DNA of 5,560 nt from Candidatus Colwelliibacteriota bacterium (GCA_014874305.1 JACWAO010000044.1:1-5560), one strand, 5' to 3'. Counted from the stretch's first letter, positions 1-4,454 are shown. Notes: a model not told the origin generated them from the letters alone. Numbers and translations: made by a program.

Positions 1-1
1 A

Positions 2-589
2 TGTCAGGGACAATATTCTCCTAAAGAAGAACTGGAGGATAAAATTAGCGAACTCTTTAAGGATATGTCTTTTAGCAAGGAGTTAATAGATATGGTTATT
101 AAAAAGGCTAAAGCCTCCACAGAAGCCGATAGGCAGGGTTATAGGGCTAATGTGGATCGGCTAACCGCACAGCGTAATAGCCTATTAACCAGAAAAACGA
201 TAGCCGAGAACAAACTCCTGGGAGACGTGTTATCTGACGATGATTTTATAAGGATCAGGCAGGAAATAGAATCCGGGGTTAGCTCAATTGATGCCCAACT
301 GGCAAAACTGGAATTAAACCAAGGAGAGAACATAGACGTAGTTAGGGAAATATTAAAGCTTATAAGGAACATGCAAAACTCTTATGAAAAGGCCACTCCT
401 GAGATTAAACACCAGTATCTAGCTATGTTCTTTAAGGCAATATACGTCTCTAACGGCGAAATACAGGAGGTTATATATACTGACCTTATAAACGAGCTAA
501 TGCGCTTAAAACACCTGTTTAAGTCAAACAAAGGGGTAGTAATACCTACTAAAAGCAGAGTTATAATAAGCCACGAGATGGGTGCCTAA
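2..589 (+). CDS. Large serine recombinase, C-terminal part (5' end outside window)
   Basis: The open frame enters from the left edge without a start, leaving about 195 residues. The first visible residue is a Cys in a CQGQYSPKEELEDKI context. This resembles the last zinc ligand of the recombinase zinc beta-ribbon, followed by the usual acidic helix. Next comes a long charged coiled coil (roughly residues 40-125 of the visible part, with LTAQRNSLLTRK and IDAQLAKLELN). The final segment KATPEIKHQYLAMFFKAIYVSNGEI is typical of the end of large serine recombinases, where the coiled coil controls integration versus excision. The catalytic serine resolvase domain would lie upstream and cannot be checked. 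The last three codons overlap, antisense, the 3' end of tRNA-His, and the tRNA gene supplies the TAA stop. This suggests the recombinase sits at the end of an element integrated at that tRNA. The family call is from memory of the family's appearance, without a search. Confidence 0.82.
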   Translation, partial: CQGQYSPKEELEDKISELFKDMSFSKELIDMVIKKAKASTEADRQGYRANVDRLTAQRNSLLTRKTIAENKLLGDVLSDDDFIRIRQEIESGVSSIDAQLAKLELNQGENIDVVREILKLIRNMQNSYEKATPEIKHQYLAMFFKAIYVSNGEIQEVIYTDLINELMRLKHLFKSNKGVVIPTKSRVIISHEMGA

Positions 590-653
590 CCGGATTCGAA
601 CCGGTACTAGGGGCTCCACAGGCCCCGGTGCTAACCATTACACCATAGGCACC
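581..653 (-). tRNA. tRNA-His (anticodon GTG)
   Basis: Read on the minus strand, the gene folds into a full cloverleaf. The acceptor stem is GTGCCTA/TAGGCAC, the anticodon loop CTGTGGA has GTG at 34-36, the anticodon stem is GGGGC/GCCCC, and the T-arm is ACCGG-TTCGAAT-CCGGT. The extra G-1 and discriminator C73 that identify histidine tRNAs are both encoded. No CCA is encoded (CAT follows C73). The 3' end overlaps the last 9 bases of the convergent serine recombinase gene, so this tRNA is a probable integration site. It lies 35 nt downstream of tRNA-Arg(TCT) on the same strand and is probably cotranscribed with it. Confidence 0.95.
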
Positions 654-688
654 ATGCGTCTATCGACATATTTTTATCAAAAGACACG

Positions 689-760
689 TGCCCCCGAGAG
701 GAATCGAACCCCTATTTGGGGATTAGAAGTCCCTCGTTCTATCCATTGAACTACGGGGGC
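689..760 (-). tRNA. tRNA-Arg (anticodon TCT)
   Basis: Minus-strand cloverleaf with acceptor GCCCCCG/CGGGGGC and A73. The anticodon loop CTTCTAA gives TCT, which reads AGA. The T-arm is AGGGG-TTCGATT-CCTCT. The outermost anticodon-stem pair (27-43) is an A-C mismatch and the variable loop is only 4 nt. CCA is not encoded. A promoter-like pair lies just upstream at 772-800. tRNA-His follows 35 nt downstream on the same strand. Confidence 0.95.
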
Positions 761-771
761 AGGCTAAGCTC

Positions 772-800
772 ATATTAACTGCCGATCGCTCAAAATTCAA
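772..800 (-). promoter_or_regulatory. Putative promoter for tRNA-Arg(TCT) and tRNA-His
   Basis: On the minus strand TTGAAT (795-800) and TAATAT (772-777) are separated by 17 bp, and the -10 box ends 11 nt before the tRNA 5' end. Each hexamer matches consensus at four of six positions. The -35 box abuts the T-tract of the upstream terminator, which would leave the tRNAs needing their own promoter. Confidence 0.4.
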
Positions 801-842
801 GAAAAAATAAAGGGGCCTCGCGCTAGTAGCGCGAGAGCCCCT
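801..842 (-). terminator. Intrinsic terminator of the minus-strand small unit
   Basis: AGGGGC plus CTCGCGCT (811-824) pairs with AGCGCGAG plus GCCCCT (828-842) around a three-base loop, with one bulged A. On the minus strand it is followed by TTATTTTTTC. The stem is very GC-rich and the T-run lies only on the minus-strand side. It therefore ends transcription from the unit starting near 1090 and insulates the tRNA-Arg(TCT)/His genes. Confidence 0.85.
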
Positions 843-1035
843 GATATGAAGGAATGGGGCAAGGCTTACCGAGTAAACGCTCCTCCGTTACGGTACGGAG
901 GCGACGGTAGGCACCAGACCTACTAGAATCAAGTCCGGTGTTGGTCGTCATTCCGAGACCGGCTCCGTCTTCTAGGACGGGGGTATAGTGCACCTGCCCG
1001 TCCACCGTCGTCCACTCGATGCCAGTGATTTTCAT
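823..1035 (-). CDS. Putative small protein of about 70 residues, unknown function
   Basis: A 70-codon frame starts at ATG 1035 (MKITGIEWTTVDGQVHYTPV) and ends at a TAG in the loop of the terminator hairpin. I do not recognise the protein. It has no signal peptide or membrane segment; the C-terminal half is basic (GAYRRLRTVTEERLLGKP) with one Cys. A TTG seven codons earlier (1056) is better placed, 10 nt from a perfect AGGAGG at 1067-1072, and would give 77 residues. The ATG itself has only GGTAGG three bases away. In favour of a gene: a TTGACA promoter, the ribosome-binding box and a dedicated terminator. Against it: the region is rich in GC hairpins and more GC-rich than the neighbouring genes, and the frame runs into the terminator stem. 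A structured non-coding RNA is therefore a real alternative. Confidence 0.42.
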   Translation of the reverse strand: MKITGIEWTTVDGQVHYTPVLEDGAGLGMTTNTGLDSSRSGAYRRLRTVTEERLLGKPCPIPSYQGLSRY

Positions 1036-1066
1036 ATTCCTACCAACAATTCCCAACGCCCAGTCC

Positions 1067-1072
1067 CCTCCT
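1067..1072 (-). promoter_or_regulatory. Shine-Dalgarno box of the small minus-strand frame
   Basis: AGGAGG on the minus strand is a perfect core ribosome-binding match. It lies 10 nt before an in-frame TTG (1056-1054) and 31 nt before the ATG at 1035, so it favours TTG as the real start if the frame is translated. I see no comparably strong box in front of the other genes in the window. Confidence 0.45.
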
Positions 1073-1094
1073 AGTGGGTTCAAAGATGAGATTA

Positions 1095-1122
1095 TTAATA
1101 CAATAAACCAGGCGTTTGTCAA
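1095..1122 (-). promoter_or_regulatory. Strong sigma70-type promoter for the small minus-strand unit
   Basis: The minus strand has a perfect -35 box, TTGACA (1117-1122), 16 bp before TATTAA (1095-1100); ATTAAT at 17 bp is an alternative -10. Transcription would start near 1088. The promoter begins about 12 bp after the 3' end of tRNA-Arg(CCT), so the small unit is expressed on its own account and not only by read-through. Confidence 0.6.
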
Positions 1123-1134
1123 TAGTTACCTTTG

Positions 1135-1206
1135 TGCCCCCGCGGGGAATCGAACCTCGATCAGCACGTTAGGAGTGTGCTGTTCTATCCATTGAACTAC
1201 GAGGGC
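1135..1206 (-). tRNA. tRNA-Arg (anticodon CCT)
   Basis: Minus-strand cloverleaf with acceptor GCCCTCG/CGGGGGC (one U-G pair) and A73. The anticodon loop CTCCTAA gives CCT, which reads AGG. The D-arm and 5' region match the neighbouring tRNA-Arg(TCT) nearly base for base, so the two probably arose by duplication. Two A-C mismatches are visible, at 31-39 in the anticodon stem and 51-63 in the T-stem. CCA is not encoded. A promoter lies directly upstream at 1220-1249. Confidence 0.93.
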
Positions 1207-1219
1207 GTAGTCAAAGATT

Positions 1220-1249
1220 AATATACTGGAAAAGCGGCTTTAATTGCAA
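1220..1249 (-). promoter_or_regulatory. Putative promoter for tRNA-Arg(CCT)
   Basis: Minus-strand TTGCAA (1244-1249) is 18 bp before TATATT (1220-1225), a five-of-six -10 match. The -10 ends 13 nt before the tRNA 5' end, a normal distance. The -35 hexamer is its own reverse complement and also serves the plus-strand promoter for tRNA-Phe. Confidence 0.5.
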
Positions 1250-1272
1250 TTTAGATGCCCGCATAGTAAGAT
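1244..1272 (+). promoter_or_regulatory. Putative promoter for tRNA-Phe
   Basis: TTGCAA (1244-1249) lies 17 bp before TAAGAT (1267-1272), and the tRNA begins 11 nt further on. The spacing is ideal but the -10 matches only four of six positions. The palindromic -35 is shared with the divergent tRNA-Arg(CCT) promoter. Confidence 0.42.
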
Positions 1273-1283
1273 TTTTTGGAAGC

Positions 1284-1356
1284 GCCGCGGTAGCTCAGTG
1301 GTAGTAGCGCATCCCTGAAGAGGATGGCGTCGGGGGTTCGATTCCCTCCCGCGGCA
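1284..1356 (+). tRNA. tRNA-Phe (anticodon GAA)
   Basis: Cloverleaf with acceptor GCCGCGG/CCGCGGC and A73. The anticodon stem CATCC/GGATG holds loop CTGAAGA, giving anticodon GAA. The T-arm is GGGGG-TTCGATT-CCCTC. Position 37 is G, whereas bacterial tRNA-Phe usually has A there. The D-stem is short (three pairs). CCA is not encoded (CAC follows A73). It is transcribed divergently from tRNA-Arg(CCT). Confidence 0.94.
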
Positions 1357-1401
1357 CACTTCGACTTGCTTCGCTCGCTCAATGTAAACCACCATGAGTC
1401 C

Positions 1402-1522
1402 TGAAACATGAAACGTAAATCTTAAATTTAATATCGAAAATCTAAAACTTTCGGCTCCAGATTTTACTTTTTATATTTAAGATTTTAAATTTTCAATACC
1501 CGTGTTTCACAATTTAAGATTT
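1402..1522. repeat. AT-rich spacer with inverted and direct repeats between tRNA-Phe and tRNA-Pro
   Basis: AAATCTTAAATT (1417-1428) is the exact reverse complement of AATTTAAGATTT (1511-1522), and an 11-base third copy ATTTAAGATTT occurs at 1475-1485. TGAAACA (1402-1408) is likewise inverted as TGTTTCA (1503-1509). The pairs keep the same left-right order rather than nesting, so this looks like an inverted copy of a two-part module, not one hairpin. I see no gene here. The last copy directly abuts the 5' end of tRNA-Pro. Confidence 0.45.
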
Positions 1523-1593
1523 CGGGGTGTAGTATAGTGGTAGTACGCATACTTTGGGAGTATGTAGTCCCAGTTCGATTCTGGGCACCCCGA
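1523..1593 (+). tRNA. tRNA-Pro (anticodon TGG)
   Basis: Cloverleaf with acceptor CGGGGTG/CACCCCG (the C1-G72 pair typical of bacterial proline tRNAs) and A73. The anticodon stem CATAC/GTATG holds loop TTTGGGA, giving TGG. The T-arm is CCCAG-TTCGATT-CTGGG. CCA is not encoded. Its D-arm block TAGTATAGTGGTAGTACGC is identical to that of tRNA-Gly at 5349. I found no convincing promoter of its own, so it may be read through from tRNA-Phe. Confidence 0.95.
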
Positions 1594-1648
1594 CAAAATC
1601 TCTTTTAAGCACTCTCTTTATAGAATACCGGCGAAGGAAAATAAGCTG

Positions 1649-1654
1649 TATAAT
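1649..1654 (+). promoter_or_regulatory. -10 box implying a leaderless mRNA for the sugar-phosphate isomerase
   Basis: A perfect TATAAT ends six bases before the ATG at 1661, so the expected transcription start is the A of the start codon itself. No Shine-Dalgarno sequence fits between them. The -35 position (TACCGG at 17 bp) is poor, so the promoter rests on the -10 alone. Confidence 0.55.
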
Positions 1655-1660
1655 AAAGTT

Positions 1661-2623
1661 ATGAAAGACGAGATATTAAACTTCCCGCGTCAGTTTTCGT
1701 ATAAGCCGGAAATTCATAATTCAGGAAAATTTAAAATGCGCCGCGAGTTTATAGTAGCCGGAATGGGCGGATCGCACCTTGCCGCGGATTTGCTAAAGAT
1801 GTGGAGTCCGGAAATAAGTTTAATCGTGCACAGCGATTACAACCTCCCCTCTCTCCCAAAAGAAAAACTAAGAAAAACTTTAACCATAGCCAACTCTTAT
1901 TCAGGCAACACAGAAGAGACGATAAGCGCGTTCGAATCGGCCCGCAAACTAAACCTTCCTCTTATAGCAATAGCGACCGGTGGGAAACTTCTCGGCCTGG
2001 CTAGAAAACACAAGACTCCGTACATAGAAATACCAAAAACCAATAAGGAGCCGAGAACCGCGATCGGTACCAGCTTTGTCAGTCTGCTTAAAGCCACGGG
2101 AAATAATGCCGGATTAAGAGAGGCCCGCGAGCTGTCGTCTATGCTGGAACCAAAAACCGCATACGCCGAAGCAAAAGGACTTGTTAGAAAAATATCCGAA
2201 CGGTCTTTAATCATCTACTCCTCGGAGCGTAATCACGCGTTGGCTTACATCTGGAAAATAAGCATGAATGAGACGGGAAAGATTCCGGCGTTTACCAACG
2301 TGTTTCCGGAATTAAATCACAACGAAATGAACTCTTTCTCTAGGAAGATAAAGAGCGCGAAAAACAGCCCTTTTTACTTTCTGGTACTTAAAAGCGAAGA
2401 TGATCCGCCGCGTATACAAAAAAGAATGGGCGTGCTGGAGAATTTACTGCAAAATAGAAACCGGCCGGTTAAAGAAATAAACTTTGGACACGGTTCTAAT
2501 TTAAAAGACGTTTTTCAAAACGTCATGCTCGCTATGTGGACCTCCTATTTTACAGCGGAAGAAGAAGGCGTAAATCCGGACAGAGTAGCTATGGTTGAAG
2601 AGTTTAAGCGCTTGTTAGCTTAG
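1661..2623 (+). CDS. Bifunctional phosphoglucose/phosphomannose isomerase (SIS-domain family)
   Basis: The 320-residue protein is a likely cytoplasmic enzyme interconverting glucose-6-phosphate or mannose-6-phosphate with fructose-6-phosphate, feeding glycolysis and sugar-nucleotide synthesis. The first SIS domain begins with FIVAGMGGSHLAADLL (30-45). It carries the phosphate-binding signature SYSGNTEET (79-87), then LPLIAIATGGKL and the conserved Pro-Arg (131-132). The second half has MNETGKIPAF (202-211) and FPELNHNEMNSF (215-226). By comparison with the characterised archaeal enzymes of this family, Glu204 and His220 are the expected catalytic pair and Lys316 near the C-terminus the third conserved residue. 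All three are present and the length is normal, so the gene looks intact. Start: ATG 1661, with a -10 box right in front of it. It faces the membrane-protein gene at 2667 with 43 bp between. Substrate preference (glucose versus mannose) cannot be read from sequence alone. Confidence 0.88.
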   Translation: MKDEILNFPRQFSYKPEIHNSGKFKMRREFIVAGMGGSHLAADLLKMWSPEISLIVHSDYNLPSLPKEKLRKTLTIANSYSGNTEETISAFESARKLNLPLIAIATGGKLLGLARKHKTPYIEIPKTNKEPRTAIGTSFVSLLKATGNNAGLREARELSSMLEPKTAYAEAKGLVRKISERSLIIYSSERNHALAYIWKISMNETGKIPAFTNVFPELNHNEMNSFSRKIKSAKNSPFYFLVLKSEDDPPRIQKRMGVLENLLQNRNRPVKEINFGHGSNLKDVFQNVMLAMWTSYFTAEEEGVNPDRVAMVEEFKRLLA

Positions 2624-2666
2624 GGTCGATTTAAAAATGGGCTGTGGGCCTATCTATAGATGGGTT

Positions 2667-3284
2667 CTAGTTTGTCAGCGAGTCGAACTGAGCCATTAGG
2701 CCCTGATATTTCGAATTTAAATCGTTTATGGAATTCGCTTGGGAGTTCATGTCTGAGATGACGCTATTAATTTGTTTGGGAGATATTGACCAAGCCCCTC
2801 TTTCAAGTCTTGTTCGCAGTAAGTCCAAAAGCTGGTAGGTGTAGTTGTTATAGCTTATCAATCCTTCCACTATCTGCGATTCGGAAAGTATTGCTTGCAG
2901 TCCTATCCTCGCCGCCGCTTCCGGCTTGACGCTCGAAAGGTCCGTAGCCATGATTCCCAACTGCTTAGAAAGCTCCACGGCGTTTGCCCTGGCAATATTA
3001 TTTTGATTAATTTCCTCAAGCACTAAATTTAATCCGGCGGTGTATTCGCCGCCGCTTTCATCTTTCTGGATAGACTGGAGATTAACTACTGAGTTTTGGG
3101 AAATACTTATTATTTTCTGAGCCGAGTCCCCGCCGGCGGCGCGGGCTTTAAGAAATTCCGGCGGAACGTAAGGGCGCCCGGAAGTGTCCAAAAGCCTTAT
3201 AAGAAATGATAAAAGAAGAGCCGCCGCAACTATAGCGACAACCCAAACCCAGTTCCGCCTGATGATTCCTACACGGGTAAGCAT
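2667..3284 (-). CDS. Single-pass membrane-anchored protein of unknown function
   Basis: A 205-residue protein. A short basic N-terminus (MLTRVGIIRR) precedes one hydrophobic segment at about 12-31 (WVWVVAIVAAALLLSFLIRL). The remaining 170 residues probably lie outside the membrane and read as alpha-helical, rich in Asn, Gln, Ser and Leu, with heptad-like stretches (VLEEINQNNIARANAVELSK; INDLNSKYQGLMAQFDSL). There is no lipobox Cys, no Cys at all, and no catalytic motif I recognise. The positive-inside rule places the N-terminus in the cytoplasm. The ATG at 3284 lies eight bases after a TAAAAT -10 box, implying a leaderless or nearly leaderless mRNA. The gene is convergent with the isomerase and stands alone on its strand here. 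A role in the cell envelope is possible from topology only. Confidence 0.75.
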   Translation of the reverse strand: MLTRVGIIRRNWVWVVAIVAAALLLSFLIRLLDTSGRPYVPPEFLKARAAGGDSAQKIISISQNSVVNLQSIQKDESGGEYTAGLNLVLEEINQNNIARANAVELSKQLGIMATDLSSVKPEAAARIGLQAILSESQIVEGLISYNNYTYQLLDLLRTRLERGAWSISPKQINSVISDMNSQANSINDLNSKYQGLMAQFDSLTN

Positions 3285-3292
3285 TTTTGGCC

Positions 3293-3321
3293 ATTTTAGC
3301 CGATTTTCTACCTTCTGTGAA
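3293..3321 (-). promoter_or_regulatory. Promoter of the membrane-protein gene
   Basis: Minus-strand TTCACA (3316-3321) and TAAAAT (3293-3298), each matching consensus at five of six positions, are separated by exactly 17 bp. The -10 ends eight bases before ATG 3284, so the transcript should start at or within a base or two of the start codon. Confidence 0.58.
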
Positions 3322-3385
3322 GACCTGGCGGCACTTCATAAAGGATTACGTACGCGCCAGCCGCCAAAAAATCCTTCGCGTCTTC
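3319..3385. other. Cluster of overlapping inverted repeats in the spacer before the DUF5666-like genes
   Basis: Three arm pairs overlap: GAAGAC (3319-3324) with GTCTTC (3380-3385), GGCGGC (3327-3332) with GCCGCC (3360-3365), and AAGGATT (3341-3347) with AATCCTT (3370-3376). The last two cross rather than nest. The outer arm touches the -35 box of the minus-strand gene. A 41-codon plus-strand frame from GTG 3317 to TAG 3442 also spans it, without a ribosome-binding site. The rest of the 3285-3517 spacer holds only promoters. Confidence 0.3.
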
Positions 3386-3464
3386 GGGAGTATGTCAAGC
3401 CTTCAGAATTCCCATAGAAAGGGGGGAATACGGAATAAATAGAGGTGTTTGCGATACTATTCAG

Positions 3465-3470
3465 TATAAT
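3465..3470 (+). promoter_or_regulatory. -10 box of the first DUF5666-like gene
   Basis: A perfect TATAAT, with no clear -35 box 16-18 bp upstream. The leader after it has AAAGGTCG and then AAAAAAATGAGTAAA. Both blocks recur in the leader of the second paralog, which supports this as the real promoter. Confidence 0.45.
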
Positions 3471-3517
3471 GCAGTGGGGCATCAAAGGTCGCAAAAAAAT
3501 GAGTAAATTTATACAAA

Positions 3518-4393
3518 ATGCAAAAAAGGAAGTTATTCATAACGGGAGGAGTTATTGTTTTAGCATTAGCGGTTTCTATCGGAATTTCGAAAGGCGCTTT
3601 GGCGGCGGGGAACAATCCGGCTCCCCAGCACGGGGATCAGGGTTGGGGCGCCGCTATCGCCAGCGGGTTTGAAACTAGTTTTTCACATGCCTTCAACCAG
3701 ATAATTGGATCCGGAATACTTGAGAGATATGTTCCCTCAACCCTCAGCATAAGCCCTAGCGGGCATATAAGAATAACTGGCGGGAGTGTTACTGCGGCAT
3801 CTTCGAGCTCCATTACTGCGAGCGTTTGGGGATTAAGCTTTAACGTGGTCCCAGGGAATTCTGTGCTTGAAGGTCCGGATCAGCAAGCTATCTCCGCTTC
3901 GGATATACAGGTCGGAGACAAAGTTTCCGTAAGCGGCATGTTAAACCCGAGCACCGAGATGATTAGCGCGGATACGATAGTTGATTACTCGTTTGTAATT
4001 CAGCAAGGGCCGTCTCCTTTGCAAGTGAAGCTCAGTGCCCTGCTTCAACTCTTGCAACAACTTCAGGTCCAGCTGATGCAAATGCAAACCGAGATAACCA
4101 GCACAGTATCTTCGTCTACATCGGCACCGACGTCCACCGCAACATCGACGTCCTCGTCGACTCCAACTAGCACCTCTACAACTACATCAACTTCTACCCC
4201 AACATCGACTCCGACTTCTACTAGCACCTCGACTTCGACATCAACACCAACGTCGACGTCAACGTCAACACCCACCTCGACTTCGACGTCTTCTAGTACT
4301 TCCACCTCTACTAGCAATACGTCGTCTACGACGTCCGTAAGTTCCACCCCCACCTCAACTTACGCCACGTCTACTACGTCGACAACGTATTAG
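3518..4393 (+). CDS. Exported DUF5666-like protein with long Thr/Ser-rich tail
   Basis: A 291-residue protein. A Sec signal peptide (MQKRKLF, hydrophobic 8-28, likely cleavage after ALA at 27-29) is followed by a linker and helix (about 50-70). A compact beta domain at about 80-160 contains the pattern SGHIRITGGSVTAASSSSIT, SVWGLSFNV, ISASDIQVGDKVSVSG and ADTIVDYSF. This resembles DUF5666, small all-beta domains of unknown function common in CPR exported proteins. A Gln/Leu helix follows (LSALLQLLQQLQVQLMQMQ, 172-190), then about 98 residues of Thr/Ser/Pro repeats to the end. There is no LPXTG motif, lipobox or C-terminal membrane segment, so surface retention would need glycosylation or a partner. 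ATG 3518 aligns residue for residue with the paralog's start. An out-of-frame ATGAGTAAA lies 19 bases upstream. The gene has its own promoter and terminator. Function is unknown; a cell-surface stalk or adhesin-like role is speculation. Confidence 0.82.
   Translation: MQKRKLFITGGVIVLALAVSIGISKGALAAGNNPAPQHGDQGWGAAIASGFETSFSHAFNQIIGSGILERYVPSTLSISPSGHIRITGGSVTAASSSSITASVWGLSFNVVPGNSVLEGPDQQAISASDIQVGDKVSVSGMLNPSTEMISADTIVDYSFVIQQGPSPLQVKLSALLQLLQQLQVQLMQMQTEITSTVSSSTSAPTSTATSTSSSTPTSTSTTTSTSTPTSTPTSTSTSTSTSTPTSTSTSTPTSTSTSSSTSTSTSNTSSTTSVSSTPTSTYATSTTSTTY
4097..4390 (+). repeat. Thr/Ser/Pro codon repeat region inside the first DUF5666-like gene
   Basis: About 98 codons, almost all Thr and Ser with a Pro every five to ten residues (STPTSTSTSTS pattern). 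The DNA is not a clean tandem repeat. All four Thr codons and all six Ser codons occur in mixed order. The amino-acid pattern is thus kept while the bases have drifted, which points to an old, maintained stalk rather than a recent slippage expansion. Confidence 0.75.
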
Positions 4394-4413
4394 AGATCGG
4401 ATAAAAAGCAATT

Positions 4414-4448
4414 AAAGCGCCCCCCATAAATTAGGGGGCGCTTTTATT
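4414..4448 (+). terminator. Intrinsic terminator after the first DUF5666-like gene
   Basis: AAAGCGCCCCC (4414-4424) pairs perfectly over 11 bp with GGGGGCGCTTT (4434-4444), loop CATAAATTA, followed by TATT after the T-run. It starts 20 bases after the stop codon and separates the two paralogs into independent transcription units. Confidence 0.87.
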
Positions 4449-4454
4449 CGTGTT

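Noticed and set aside
801..1100. The small minus-strand unit as tmRNA, RNase P RNA, 6S or SRP RNA
   Set aside because: I could not find the tRNA-like ends of tmRNA, the conserved RNase P core, or the SRP AGGTCCGGAAGGAAGCAGCC-like loop in it.
1036..1122. N-terminal extension of the small minus-strand frame starting at TTG 1122
   Set aside because: That TTG is the first half of the TTGACA -35 box, so it would not be in the transcript. The start must lie at 1056 or 1035.
1515..1520. TAAGAT as a -10 box for tRNA-Pro
   Set aside because: It ends only two bases before the mature tRNA 5' end, so transcription would start inside the tRNA. It is part of the repeat module instead.
1897..2214. Minus-strand frame inside the isomerase gene
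   Set aside because: It is antisense to a fully conserved enzyme domain, without its own signals, and is a shadow frame.
2641..2664. Hairpin CCTATC-TATA-GATGGG between the convergent genes as a terminator
   Set aside because: The stem is short with a G-U pair and no adjacent T-run on either strand. It could be a weak bidirectional signal but is not supported.
3521..3529. Programmed -1 frameshift at the A-run near the start of the first DUF5666-like gene
   Set aside because: The slippery-looking A AAA AAG is in frame with ATG 3499, but joining to the true frame needs a +1 (or -2) shift, so a dnaX-type -1 slip does not fit.
3499..3672. 57-codon frame from ATG 3499 as an independent gene
   Set aside because: It overlaps the well-supported exported protein in another frame, and its product looks like out-of-frame sequence. 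The ATG is better explained as a displaced copy of the paralog's start.
4063..4353. Minus-strand frame encoding a Val/Asp/Glu repeat (VDVDVGVDVEVEV)
   Set aside because: It is the antisense image of the Thr/Ser repeat in the plus-strand gene. The hexamer-like codon pattern keeps the opposite strand open. It has no promoter or ribosome-binding site.
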